NCBI RefSeq assembly: GCF_900086705.1
Contig: NZ_LT575483.1
Span: 3,639,533-3,703,532 of the forward strand
Reading direction: 5' to 3'
Source: Massilibacillus massiliensis
GTDB lineage: Bacteria > Bacillota > Negativicutes > FLKF01
DNA: 64,000 nucleotides
Below are positions 38,313-46,981 of the stretch, piece by piece. The translations under genes and the position numbers were made by a program. The notes below the pieces were generated by a model. That model was not told the origin of the DNA. It did no database searches and saw only the letters and a program-made list of their open reading frames with translations. The number at the start of each line of letters is the position of its first letter. The stretch's first letter is position 1.

Positions 38313-38325
38313 TTGTAATAGCGGA

Positions 38326-38368
38326 GGTATGGAATGTGTATCCGGCATTGTATACATCCGTTTTTTTA
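38326..38368 (+). terminator. Imperfect terminator after the deacetylase gene
   Basis: An imperfect stem pairs CGGAGGTAT with GTATACATCCG and ends in TTTTTTT. Mismatches lower confidence in the fold, but the T tract and position fit. Confidence 0.55.
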
Positions 38369-38490
38369 TACTTGTTTTTGCAAACATTGACTAGGTTTAT
38401 CAATTTAGCAGGAATTTAAATATAATAGAACGAAGTATAAAAGGTTATTGAGCAAAATGTAGTGTTATATTATGCAAGAGGTGAAAATAC

Positions 38491-39588
38491 ATGACGAGTA
38501 CATTGACAGCAGCGCAAAAAGCAGCAGAGGGGAAAAGGCTGACGTTAGAAGATGCGCTTGAATTATATCACTCTGATGATTTGTTAAATTTAGCGGCATG
38601 GGCGAGAGCAGCCAAGGAACGTAAGAGTGGTAAAGAGGTTTACTATAATGTAAATCGTCATATAAACTTAACGAATGTTTGTGTATCTGGATGTCCATTG
38701 TGTGCATTTGCTTGTAAAAGTGATCAGCCACAAGCTTATGTTATGACAGAAGAAAAAGTGATCGAGCTTGTCAAACATACGGCAGAGAAAACACCGGGAC
38801 TCAGCGAAGTGCACATGGTCAGTGCCTTACATCCAGACAAAGATTTTGAATATTATTTGCATATCGTAAAGGCCGTAAAAAAAACGTTGCCATATATTCA
38901 TTTAAAAGCGTTTACCCCAGTGGAGATTGTGCATTTTTCTAGGATATCTAATCGATCAATTCTAGAAGTATTAACGCTTTTAAAAGAGGCTGGATTAGAT
39001 TCATTGCCAGGCGGTGGAGCAGAAATCTTAGATGATGAAGTGCGGAAAGTGATCTGCCCAAATAAAGCAACGACTGCCGAATGGATTGAGACGATAAAGA
39101 CAGCACATAAACTTGGAATTCCGACGAATGCGACGATTTTATACGGGCATATAGAGTCTGTTAAGCAGCGTTTGCAGCATTTAATTACACTTCGTGATAT
39201 TCAAGATGAAACGGGTGGATTTCAGGCGTTTGTTGCCTTTCCGTTTCATCCTGCGAATACTGGATTCTCTGAAATTCAACGTGGTACATCATGGGAAGAT
39301 TTAAAATTCATTGCACTTTCAAGATTAATATTGGACAATTTTGATCATATCAAGGCCTTTTGGATGATGCTTACGATGCCAGTTGCACAACTTTCTTTGG
39401 CTTTCGGAGTAGATGATTTGGATGGAACCGTAGAAGAGGAAAAAATCATCCATGCAGCCGGGGCTAAGACAAAAAGGGGAATTACGAAACATGATATGAT
39501 GAAAATCATTGCGGAGACTGGATATATTCCAATCGAGCGGGATACTTTCTATCATCCAGTAAAACAAGAAAGTAATGGAGTTGAGTAA
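38491..39588 (+). CDS. mqnE: Aminodeoxyfutalosine synthase MqnE
   Basis: Radical SAM enzyme of the futalosine menaquinone pathway that joins 3-enolpyruvylbenzoate to the adenosyl group of SAM. It has 365 residues. The cluster motif is CVSGCPLC (C-x3-C-x2-C), followed by LHPDKDFEYYLHIV, AFTPVEIVHFS, GLDSLPGGGAEIL and ATILYGHIE. AGAGGTG precedes the ATG. The next gene, mqnA, begins one base after the stop codon, and mqnC overlaps mqnA, so mqnE-mqnA-mqnC form one unit. Confidence 0.93.
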   Translation: MTSTLTAAQKAAEGKRLTLEDALELYHSDDLLNLAAWARAAKERKSGKEVYYNVNRHINLTNVCVSGCPLCAFACKSDQPQAYVMTEEKVIELVKHTAEKTPGLSEVHMVSALHPDKDFEYYLHIVKAVKKTLPYIHLKAFTPVEIVHFSRISNRSILEVLTLLKEAGLDSLPGGGAEILDDEVRKVICPNKATTAEWIETIKTAHKLGIPTNATILYGHIESVKQRLQHLITLRDIQDETGGFQAFVAFPFHPANTGFSEIQRGTSWEDLKFIALSRLILDNFDHIKAFWMMLTMPVAQLSLAFGVDDLDGTVEEEKIIHAAGAKTKRGITKHDMMKIIAETGYIPIERDTFYHPVKQESNGVE

Positions 39589-39589
39589 A

Positions 39590-40429
39590 ATGGCAAAACC
39601 AAAGGTAGGACATATTAATTTTATCAATTGTTTACCTTTAACGTATAGTTTGAATGAAGAGGGATTTCATCAAGGTCTTGACATTCATGCTGCAGTGCCG
39701 GCTGTTCTCAATAATGATATTGTGAATGGGCGGCTTGATGTAAGTCCGGTATCGTCCATTGTTTATGCACGAAATAGTGAAAAGTTTTTTATTTTGCCAG
39801 ATGTTTCTATTACGGCGGATGGTCCAGTACAAAGTATTATTCTGGTTTCTAGAAAGCCAATTGAAAAACTAATGGCAGATAAAATTATTCTAACGGCAAA
39901 ATCTGCAACTTCGCATTGTTTATTGAAAATCGTGCTGCACAATGCATATCATGCAAAGCCGAATTATTATATTCGTATTATTGATATGCAGAAGATTATT
40001 CCTGACGATGCGACTGCAACACTTCTGATTGGTGATGATGCACTTTATGCTTATCATAATCAGCAAGCGGGATTGTACTATTATGATATTGGCATCGAAT
40101 GGAAGAAACTCACGGGCCTTCGCATGGTGTATGCCGTATGGGTTGTAAATCAAGAGTTTGCAAAGAACAAGCCAGAATTATTGCAGCTTGTCTATGATCG
40201 TGTCACACGTGGTTTTAAGAATGGCTATAAGAAAAAAGCCAAGGCGATTCATACAATTGTATATGATAAACCATTTACGTTTGAACAATTAGATGATTAT
40301 TTAGAAGTGATCAAATGGGATTTTGCAAAAGAGCATGAACAAGCGTTACTTACTTTTTATCGAATGGCACATGACATGAATCTGATTGACCATGTACCGG
40401 AAATTGAAATTGCGGAGGTTTTTAAATGA
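39590..40429 (+). CDS. mqnA: Chorismate dehydratase MqnA
   Basis: First enzyme of the futalosine route, dehydrating chorismate to 3-enolpyruvylbenzoate; a periplasmic-binding-protein-like fold without a signal peptide. It has 279 residues from ATG 39590, behind GGAG. Motifs are KVGHINFINCLPLTYSL, GRLDVSPVSSIVYARN and LLIGDDALYAY. The stop overlaps the mqnC start as ATGA. MqnD is the related later enzyme; the neighbours and the NCLPL motif favour MqnA. Confidence 0.93.
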   Translation: MAKPKVGHINFINCLPLTYSLNEEGFHQGLDIHAAVPAVLNNDIVNGRLDVSPVSSIVYARNSEKFFILPDVSITADGPVQSIILVSRKPIEKLMADKIILTAKSATSHCLLKIVLHNAYHAKPNYYIRIIDMQKIIPDDATATLLIGDDALYAYHNQQAGLYYYDIGIEWKKLTGLRMVYAVWVVNQEFAKNKPELLQLVYDRVTRGFKNGYKKKAKAIHTIVYDKPFTFEQLDDYLEVIKWDFAKEHEQALLTFYRMAHDMNLIDHVPEIEIAEVFK

Positions 40430-41451
40430 GCTTAACGCAAGCAGCAGGTTTAGAATTATTACAGCATACAGATATCTTGGCATTGGGAAAAATGGCAGAT
40501 GAGATGAGGCAAAAGCTTCATCCGGGAAAAACAGTAACCTTCGTTATTGATCGCAATATTAATTATAGTAATGTTTGCGTGAGTGAATGTAAGTTCTGTG
40601 CATTTTTTCGTCCTAAAGATCATAAAGATGCTTATATTTTATCGACCGAAACAATGCTAGAAAAAATTAAAGAAACCATTGCAGCGGGTGGTACACAAGT
40701 TATGATCCAAGGCGGTTTGCACCCTGAACTGGATTTGAAATTTTATTTGGATTTATTGTATACGATTAAACAAAATTACGATATAACAATTCACTCTTTT
40801 TCGCCCGCTGAGATTGTGCATATGGCAAAGCAGGCAAATCTTTCTGTAATTGATACATTGAAGGAACTAAAAGCTGCGGGACTGGATTCACTTCCAGGCG
40901 GTGGTGCTGAAATTTTAGTTGATGAGGTCAGACAACGTGTGAGTCCGAAGAAAATCAGCGCAGGTGAATGGCTCAATGTAATGGAGTGTGCGCATAGCAT
41001 TGGGATGCAGAGTACAGCAACTATGGTAATTGGTATGGGTGAAACGCTTGCGCAGCGTATTGCGCATATGGAAAAAGTTCGCGCTTTACAAGAAAAAACG
41101 GGTGGTTTCCGCGCGTTTATTACGTGGACGTTCCAGCCCGGAAATACAGTACTTGGCGGTGAAAAAATTTCTGCTTGGGAGTATTTAAAAACCTTGGCGA
41201 CGACAAGACTTTATTTAGATAATATAAAGCACATACAAGGATCTTGGGTGACGCAAGGTCAAAATATTGGACAACTTACCTTGGCCTTTGGCGCCAATGA
41301 CTTAGGCAGTATTATGTTAGAAGAAAATGTAGTGAAAGCCGCTGGTACATCGTATCAGATGTCAATTGATAAAATGGTAGGTATGATTGAAGCAACTGGC
41401 AGAGTTGCTGCACAGCGTGATACTGCATATCATATCATAAAAAAATTTTAA
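40426..41451 (+). CDS. mqnC: Cyclic dehypoxanthinyl futalosine synthase MqnC
   Basis: Radical SAM enzyme that cyclises dehypoxanthine futalosine; 341 residues. The cluster motif is CVSECKFCAFF; other motifs are MIQGGLHPELDLKFY, HSFSPAEIVHMA, GLDSLPGGGAEILVDEVR and TATMVIGMGET, plus WTFQPGNT. GGAGG lies seven bases before the ATG, which overlaps the mqnA stop. It is clearly paralogous to MqnE in the same operon. Confidence 0.94.
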   Translation: MSLTQAAGLELLQHTDILALGKMADEMRQKLHPGKTVTFVIDRNINYSNVCVSECKFCAFFRPKDHKDAYILSTETMLEKIKETIAAGGTQVMIQGGLHPELDLKFYLDLLYTIKQNYDITIHSFSPAEIVHMAKQANLSVIDTLKELKAAGLDSLPGGGAEILVDEVRQRVSPKKISAGEWLNVMECAHSIGMQSTATMVIGMGETLAQRIAHMEKVRALQEKTGGFRAFITWTFQPGNTVLGGEKISAWEYLKTLATTRLYLDNIKHIQGSWVTQGQNIGQLTLAFGANDLGSIMLEENVVKAAGTSYQMSIDKMVGMIEATGRVAAQRDTAYHIIKKF

Positions 41452-41465
41452 TGGAGCGATAGAAA

Positions 41466-42293
41466 ATGAAGAGTATTCCAGCAGTAGAATTTGCCGTGAT
41501 TGGCGGTTCTGGTACGTTATCAAGCAACTTCCCATTGGGTGCAAAGGCAGATGACGTGGAAGTATTAGCAGAGGATTTAGTTTATGAAACCCCTTATGGG
41601 ACAAGTCCTGCTTTTCGATTATTTCGTGTAGGCGATAAGAAAGTTTTGACTTGTAAAATGCATGGTTGGCGTGCAGAAGTTAGTCGCGGAGATGCATCAA
41701 GACAAGTATTTTGGGTGTTTCGCGAAGCGGGTGTGCAGCGTGTTATTTCTGAAGGCGGCGTAGGATCAATTAATCCATTGCTTGACCCTAGAGATTTTGT
41801 AATTCCTGATGATTATCTTGATATGTCAGAACGAAAAGGCGTTGGATTAGAGGGAAAATATTTATTGATTATGCGTGATGCGCTTTGTCCTCAGATGCGC
41901 AAACAATTAATTGAAAAAACGAAAGAGCAGTTTGACGGACGTGTATTTACTCGAGGCACTTATGCGGTGACGGAAGGGCGTCATTTTGAAAGTCCCGCAG
42001 AAATTGCGATGATGAAAGGGCACGCGGATATTGTTGGACAAAGCATATGTCCGGAAGTGTATCTGGCACGCGAAATCGGGGCATGTTATGCAGGTCTTTA
42101 TTTTATCGTAAATTATGGCGAGGGATTGGTAAAATCTTGGTCACATCAAGAGCTTAAGGATATCTTTTTTGATGATGCGCCTATGATTAGTCGGATTATT
42201 TTAGACACAATTCGCTCTTTACCATCCGTTGGAGCATGTGAATGTAAAGACCTTCGCAAAGAAACATTGTTAAAGGGTATTTACAATAAGTAA
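41466..42293 (+). CDS. MTAP-family purine nucleoside phosphorylase
   Basis: A 275-residue trimeric-type nucleoside phosphorylase of the MTAP/PNP-II family. Motifs are FAVIGGSGTLSSNF, the phosphate-site KMHGWRAEVSRGD, SEGGVGSINPLLDPRDFVIP and TRGTYAVTEGRHFESPAEI. It follows mqnC by 14 bases, so it is probably in the menaquinone operon. The pathway needs removal of adenine from aminodeoxyfutalosine, normally by a hydrolase (MqnB/MTAN), and no such gene is present here. This phosphorylase could do that step; the alternative is methylthioadenosine salvage or supply of purine to guaA next door. Confidence 0.82.
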   Translation: MKSIPAVEFAVIGGSGTLSSNFPLGAKADDVEVLAEDLVYETPYGTSPAFRLFRVGDKKVLTCKMHGWRAEVSRGDASRQVFWVFREAGVQRVISEGGVGSINPLLDPRDFVIPDDYLDMSERKGVGLEGKYLLIMRDALCPQMRKQLIEKTKEQFDGRVFTRGTYAVTEGRHFESPAEIAMMKGHADIVGQSICPEVYLAREIGACYAGLYFIVNYGEGLVKSWSHQELKDIFFDDAPMISRIILDTIRSLPSVGACECKDLRKETLLKGIYNK

Positions 42294-42343
42294 AACATTG
42301 TGATATATTGGCTTAAACAGTCTTTTGAGGGGGATTTAGAGCA

Positions 42344-43885
42344 TTGAGTAGTGAGAAAAATGAAATGGTGTTAATTTTAGATTTTGGTGGTCAATATAAT
42401 CAATTAATCGCCAGACGGGTAAGAGAGTGCGGCGTGTATTGTGAAATAGTGCCTTATGATTACAGTATCGAAAAAATTCGGGCAAAAAACCCGAAAGGGA
42501 TCATCCTTACAGGTGGCCCTAATAATGTGTATGCGGATGATTCGCCGAAAGCGGATGTAGAAGTATTTGAACTAGGAGTACCTGTACTTGGTATTTGTTA
42601 CGGACATCAATTTATGGCGTACACTTTTGGTGGTAAAGTTGAAAATGCAGAAGTTGGGGAATACGGTAAAACGGCAGTTGAATTATTTCCTGAGCATAAA
42701 CTTTTTGCTGGCATCGATGGAAAAAATCAATGCTGGATGAGCCATATGGATTTCGTTTCCGTTGCACCAGAAGGTTTTGCTGTGGCTTCTACGACAAAAG
42801 AATGTCCAGTCGCAGGCATGGTAAATGAGTCGAAAAATTTATATGGTGTACAATTCCATCCGGAAGTAGAGCACACACCATTTGGAAAAACAATGCTGAT
42901 GAATTTCTTGTTTAAGATTTGTGATTTACAGGGTGATTGGAATATGTCGTCTTTTGCACAAGAAAAAATCGCTGAGATTAAAGAATTTGTTGGCGATAAA
43001 AAGGTGCTTTGCGCGTTGTCTGGCGGTGTAGATTCTTCTGTAGCTGCTGTACTTGTGCATAAAGCAGTAGGAAAACAATTAACTTGTGTCTTCGTCGATC
43101 ATGGATTATTAAGGAAAGATGAAGGGGATCAAGTAGAAGCAATCTTTAGAAAACAATTTGATATGAACTTGATTCGTGTTAATGCAAAAGATCGTTTCCT
43201 TGGAAAACTTGCGGGTGTTTCTGATCCGGAAAGAAAACGTAAAATTATCGGGGAAGAATTTATTCGTGTTTTTGAAGAAGAGTCTAATAAGTTAGGGAAA
43301 ATTGATTTTCTCGTACAAGGGACGATCTATCCAGATGTTGTTGAAAGTGGGACAAAGACTTCAGCGACAATTAAGAGTCATCATAATGTGGGCGGTTTAC
43401 CGGAAGATATGGATTTACAACTTATTGAACCATTGCGTGAATTATTTAAAGATGAAGTACGTGCTGTCGGTGAGAAATTGGGGATTCCACATCATTTGGT
43501 ATGGCGTCAACCGTTCCCAGGGCCAGGTCTTGCGATTCGTGTACTTGGTGAAATTACAGAAGAGAAATTATCGATTACGCGTGAAGCCGATGCAATTTTT
43601 AGAGAAGAAATCGCCAGTGCCGGCTTAGAGGGTAAGATATGGCAATACTTTGCTTGCCTGCCGAATATTCGTTCCGTTGGTGTAATGGGCGATGAAAGAA
43701 CATATTGCCACACAGTAGCACTTCGCGCGGTTACCAGCTCGGATGGAATGACTTCTGATTGGGCGCATATCCCTTACGAGGTATTAGATAAAGTTTCTCG
43801 CCGTATTGTCAATGAAGTAAAAGGCGTTAATCGTATTGTTTATGATGTGACTTCAAAGCCACCATCTACAATTGAATGGGAATAA
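42344..43885 (+). CDS. guaA: GMP synthase (glutamine-hydrolysing)
   Basis: Converts XMP to GMP; 513 residues, normal length. The N-terminal class I amidotransferase has [18 protein letters not shown], the nucleophile in GICYGHQF and the FHPEVEHT histidine. The ATP pyrophosphatase domain carries [13 protein letters not shown], and the C-terminal dimer domain [16 protein letters not shown]. The start is taken as TTG 42344, with GAGGGGG ten bases upstream; ATG 42365 would cut the first strand. It has its own terminator. Confidence 0.97.
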   Translation: MSSEKNEMVLILDFGGQYNQLIARRVRECGVYCEIVPYDYSIEKIRAKNPKGIILTGGPNNVYADDSPKADVEVFELGVPVLGICYGHQFMAYTFGGKVENAEVGEYGKTAVELFPEHKLFAGIDGKNQCWMSHMDFVSVAPEGFAVASTTKECPVAGMVNESKNLYGVQFHPEVEHTPFGKTMLMNFLFKICDLQGDWNMSSFAQEKIAEIKEFVGDKKVLCALSGGVDSSVAAVLVHKAVGKQLTCVFVDHGLLRKDEGDQVEAIFRKQFDMNLIRVNAKDRFLGKLAGVSDPERKRKIIGEEFIRVFEEESNKLGKIDFLVQGTIYPDVVESGTKTSATIKSHHNVGGLPEDMDLQLIEPLRELFKDEVRAVGEKLGIPHHLVWRQPFPGPGLAIRVLGEITEEKLSITREADAIFREEIASAGLEGKIWQYFACLPNIRSVGVMGDERTYCHTVALRAVTSSDGMTSDWAHIPYEVLDKVSRRIVNEVKGVNRIVYDVTSKPPSTIEWE

Positions 43886-43959
43886 ATGGAATTGTCGTGG
43901 GGCACTGCAATTTATCCGACAAAGGGCTAAAGTGCTTAGCCTGCCGACATAGAAAAAAC

Positions 43960-44007
43960 GACCTTGCATTAAAGCTTTTCGAAGCTTGTGCAAGGTCCTT
44001 TTTTTAT
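43960..44007 (+). terminator. Terminator after guaA
   Basis: A two-part stem GACCTTGCA...TGCAAGGTC, with an inner AAGCTT/AAGCTT, is followed by CCTTTTTTT. Confidence 0.9.
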
Positions 44008-44009
44008 CC

Positions 44010-44345
44010 TCAACCTGCGTAAATACAGGGATTTCTGCTTGCTAAAAAGAGCGGTGACCATGGAGTGGCGGGCATAGCTAGCAAAGCCAGGGAGAATACA
44101 GGAAAATGCCCTTTGGAGAATAAATTGCAGTGCCCCAGGACATGGTGATATTTTCTTTTATGCTTTTGGGGAAAAAGCATATTGCTGTGATTTTCATGAG
44201 TGTTGGCTTGAAACGCCCGTAATACGGGGCGAGAAAATATATTCATGATGTCCTGTTTCCCAAAAAACGAATCTCCAATTTCCCCAAAACCGCCCATTTT
44301 CATTTTGGGGGCGAGTTTTTGGGAAAATGGAGTCAAGCAGCAGAG
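44010..44345. other. Unexplained structured intergenic block at the island border
   Basis: About 335 bases visibly richer in G and C than the surroundings, with several hairpins. CGCCC-GTAATAC-GGGGCG occurs at about 44213, and a large hairpin at 44278-44327 pairs TTTCCCCAAAACCGCCC with GGGCGAGTTTTTGGGAAA imperfectly. A minus-strand reading frame of 108 codons spans it, but its composition does not look like a protein and it has no ribosome site. It could be a structured RNA, an interspersed repeat or a mobile-element remnant. Confidence 0.4.
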
Positions 44346-44372
44346 CGTTCCTAATATGGAGGTTTTGCAAAG

Positions 44373-44537
44373 GTGAGGAAGAAAAATTTTAAAGGTCGTT
44401 GTGAAAAACGTGTCATTGTCAAGTGCAATGAAATATGTAGGATATGTGATTACTGTATGATCAAGACAGCCGAAACTAATCCTATTAATAAAGATAGACT
44501 TGCATTTGTGAAGATGGAGTTTGTTAAGAAATGTTAA
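44373..44537 (+). CDS. Small Cys-rich ORF, 54 residues
   Basis: The GTG at 44373 is preceded by a good GGAGG ten bases upstream and opens a 54-residue frame. The product is basic, with a cysteine cluster KCNEICRICDYC at about 17-28. The first 25 residues (KKNFKGRCEKR and KCNEICR) recall, from memory only, the beginning of TnsA-like proteins in Clostridia, after which the frame diverges. It may therefore be a truncated transposase-endonuclease gene rather than a functional small protein. It follows the structured block and precedes a terminator. Confidence 0.4.
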   Translation: MRKKNFKGRCEKRVIVKCNEICRICDYCMIKTAETNPINKDRLAFVKMEFVKKC

Positions 44538-44578
44538 GGTTCATGTGGATGAGGGCAGAATGGATACATAACTAAGAA

Positions 44579-44618
44579 AAAATGACCGTTCCTGATTTTT
44601 GGGACGGTCATTTTGATT
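44579..44618 (+). terminator. Terminator before the hypothetical membrane gene
   Basis: The stem AAATGACCGTTCC / GGGACGGTCATTT with an eight-base loop. T residues follow within the right arm. Confidence 0.8.
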
Positions 44619-44647
44619 TATGATATACTGAAGATAGAGGTGTTTAC

Positions 44648-45400
44648 ATGGAAATTTCAATTACATATATCTTAGATTTGATGCTTAAATATGGAACGTT
44701 AATCGTAACTATCATCATTGGAGTATGGGCAAGACACAAATTTAATAAACAGCATGATTTTAATAAAGATGTTGAATTTCTGAAGTCACAGCTTGTGCAA
44801 AATCAAGCAATCTTGAATTCGACTATTAACTCTTTTGCTTCTGAAAGGCAGGCTTCGCAAGAACGAAGGATTATGGGTGTTGATGCTATTTGGAAAGAAG
44901 TAATTGATATTCGGCAAAAGCATTCAGCTGTTACATTCTTTTACTCGATTTTGTTTCCAGATGAATATAATAAGGAACTCAAGAATCACCCAATAGTAGA
45001 TTTAGATGAAATCGAAATTGTTCTTAGAGAATTATCTAAAAATAATTTGGAAGTACATAGACCGTTTATAGGTGAAAAATTATGGTTTTTATTTTGGACC
45101 TATAGAGCGTTTCAAGGTCGTGTAACATACCGTTTTATTGAAGCTTCTAAAAAAAGTAATATTCAAGATTGGCGTGACGATAAAGGATCTATTGAACACT
45201 TAAGTAATGTTTTAAAAAAAGATGAATTGATTTATGTGAAAAAGTATAGTCCGCTTGGTTCATTGACGATTGCAATTAATTTGATTGAATATAAGATATT
45301 GGAAGAAATAAATTTGTTGATTTCAGGGGAAAAAGCTGCAGAGAACAGTTACAAAAATGCTATTAAGTTCGCAGAGGCATCAATCCATGATGTCAAGTGA
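44648..45400 (+). CDS. Hypothetical membrane-anchored protein
   Basis: A 250-residue protein not recognised. One TM helix near the N-terminus (YGTLIVTIIIGVWA, about 15-28) is followed by a basic stretch and a predicted coiled coil (about 35-75; DVEFLKSQLVQNQAIL). A helical cytoplasmic domain follows, with EKLWFLFWTYRAFQGRVTY. AGAGGTG lies before the ATG and a TATACT box 19 bases before that. It lies at the start of a run of accessory genes; a membrane-sensing or defence role is possible but unsupported. Confidence 0.7.
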   Translation: MEISITYILDLMLKYGTLIVTIIIGVWARHKFNKQHDFNKDVEFLKSQLVQNQAILNSTINSFASERQASQERRIMGVDAIWKEVIDIRQKHSAVTFFYSILFPDEYNKELKNHPIVDLDEIEIVLRELSKNNLEVHRPFIGEKLWFLFWTYRAFQGRVTYRFIEASKKSNIQDWRDDKGSIEHLSNVLKKDELIYVKKYSPLGSLTIAINLIEYKILEEINLLISGEKAAENSYKNAIKFAEASIHDVK

Positions 45401-45433
45401 TTATTTGTCAAAGAAAGAGGGGGTGATACTTAA

Positions 45434-45896
45434 ATGTCAATTACGGATGTTTTAGCAATTATTGGTGCTTTTTCAGGGGTTAGTTCAATTTGTTGAAATA
45501 TTTATCAGTGGCGACAAAGTAAGGCAAGGTTAAAAATATCGGCTTCAGTTAAGTACCTTAATCCAAGGTCAATTAAGGGTGGAAAATATTCTTGTTGTAA
45601 AAATGGTTAATGCGGGCAAGAAGCCTATAAATATAGAAAATATTGGTGGGAAAACAACGAAGTCTGAAATTTCTATTTGTCCAGTTAATTTGCCAGTGAT
45701 GTTAGATGAATCAAAAACTCATAGAGAAATTCATAAAACAACAATTGCTGAAATGGCTAAAAGGAATGAATTACTTCTTGAAATATATGTAGTTGATTCA
45801 TTGGGGAAACATTGGAATGTTAGTGACGATGATATAGTTAAAATTAATTTTCATGTGGATAAATTACGACGGGGTGATTCTATACATTATTGTTAA
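45434..45896 (+). pseudogene. Broken hypothetical gene (nonsense plus frameshift)
   Basis: The ATG at 45434 begins a membrane-like N-terminus MSITDVLAIIGAFSGVSSIC and meets TGA at 45494-45496. The same frame continues sensibly as NIYQWRQSKARLKISASVKYL. It then ends near 45600, while the frame shifted by one base continues as VENILVVKMVNAGKKPINIENIGG to 45896. The simplest reading is one gene of about 150 codons carrying a Trp-to-stop change and a one-base insertion (or two-base loss) near 45580. The downstream part (from 45579) has no ribosome site of its own. The product family is not recognised. Confidence 0.72.
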
Positions 45897-46003
45897 TTTA
45901 TCATAAAGGTATATAGTGTATCTAAAAAATAGTATTTATAGTAGTTTAAATTACAATTTTTTATGTGAAATAAAGTCGAAAAACATGTAGAGGTGGAATG
46001 CAT

Positions 46004-46675
46004 ATGTTGTTTTTAAATGTACCTTTTCATCAAAAAGATGAAGCAAAAGCGCTTGGAGCTAAGTGGAATGCTCAAGCTAGAAAGTGGTATATACCAGATG
46101 AATTGAATATTGAAAAATTTGGCAAGTGGTTGTTGTTAATTGAGCTTGTACCTGAAACTGCTTGGTATAAAAATTTACGATCAGAATTAACAAAGGAAGA
46201 ATGGGAAAACGTTAAACGAAAAACTTTTATGGCAGCAAATTACACTTGTGAAATTTGCGGTGGAAAAGGTCCTAATCATCCAGTTGAGTGTCATGAGGTG
46301 TGGAAATACGATATTGAGACTGGGGTACAAACTCTAATTAGGACGATTGCATTGTGTCCAGCTTGTCATGAGGTCAAACATTTTGGACGAGCTAATATTA
46401 AAGGCAGATTTAAGGTTGCTATGGCGCATTTAATGAAGGTGAATAATTGGAATGAGGATACTGGAAATTGGCATTTTGATAAGTGTGGAGAAGAATGGTT
46501 ACAACGGAATGAAATTGACTGGGTATTGGATGCAAGGTGGTTACTAGATTTTATAGATTTGTCTGAGGAAACGAAACAAACTATTTTGGATCATGCGGAG
46601 GGGTTATATTTGTTAGGTGAAAACTCCGATTCATACAGCGCTGCCGATCGTTGGGCTCTTTTAACAGGAGAGTAA
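46004..46675 (+). CDS. DUF5710 domain protein with HNH-like zinc region
   Basis: A 223-residue protein. The N-terminal 45 residues (LFLNVPFHQKDEAKALGAKW and RKWYIPDELN) are a DUF5710 module, found at the ends of DNA-processing proteins such as primases and plasmid proteins. A central region has CEICGGKG, VECHEVWKY and LCPACHEVKHFG, which resembles an HNH or zinc-ribbon nuclease core. AGGTGG lies seven bases before ATG 46004; ATG 45998 is possible. DNA binding or cutting is inferred. The position in an accessory island fits a mobile or defence function. Confidence 0.65.
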   Translation: MLFLNVPFHQKDEAKALGAKWNAQARKWYIPDELNIEKFGKWLLLIELVPETAWYKNLRSELTKEEWENVKRKTFMAANYTCEICGGKGPNHPVECHEVWKYDIETGVQTLIRTIALCPACHEVKHFGRANIKGRFKVAMAHLMKVNNWNEDTGNWHFDKCGEEWLQRNEIDWVLDARWLLDFIDLSEETKQTILDHAEGLYLLGENSDSYSAADRWALLTGE

Positions 46676-46722
46676 ATTTAGAATACATAAGTATTTAAAT
46701 GTATGTACAGGGAGTATGACGA

Positions 46723-46875
46723 GTGGAAAAAGAAGAATTCATAAGTAAAGCAAAAGAGCTTGGCTATACGGATGAAATGATTAATGAACATATCAAATTG
46801 AATGAAGAAGCTGAAAAACAAGGAATAAAAGTTCCTTGGGAATTTGGTCTTGTAGAATTACCTATTAATGATTAA
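46723..46875 (+). CDS. Small helical protein, 50 residues
   Basis: GTG 46723 has GGGAG eight bases upstream and encodes a 50-residue soluble, acidic, helical protein. It starts VEKEEFISKAKELGYTDEM and ends KVPWEFGLVELPIND. No family is recognised. It lies between the DUF5710 gene and the left toxin-like cassette. The good ribosome site and protein-like composition make it probably real. Confidence 0.55.
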   Translation: MEKEEFISKAKELGYTDEMINEHIKLNEEAEKQGIKVPWEFGLVELPIND

Positions 46876-46889
46876 AGATGTCTTAGTCC

Positions 46890-46917
46890 TTTACTTATTG
46901 ATGTATTTTGTTATAAT
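46890..46917 (+). promoter_or_regulatory. Promoter of the left toxin-like cassette
   Basis: TTTACT (46890-46895), a 16-base spacer and TATAAT (46912-46917). The same promoter occurs in the right copy with only a few substitutions. Confidence 0.7.
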
Positions 46918-46981
46918 ATGTCTATAGGTGTTACCATAAAACGGTAGGCGGTTAATATTGCCCCCGAAAGGGGGTATGCCC

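Noticed and set aside
44010-44336. Minus-strand reading frame of 108 codons
   Set aside because: No ribosome site, unusual composition, and it covers the hairpins of the structured block; treated as non-coding or remnant sequence rather than a gene.
45494-45496. TGA as a possible selenocysteine codon
   Set aside because: A second lesion (frameshift near 45580) lies just downstream, the position fits a Trp codon, and no selenocysteine insertion hairpin was evident; a pseudogene is simpler.
46961-46974. CCCCC-GAAA-GGGGG as a CRISPR-like or transposon repeat
   Set aside because: It occurs only twice, both times directly before the peptide gene, and fits ribosome-site sequestration better; no spacers or arrays exist.
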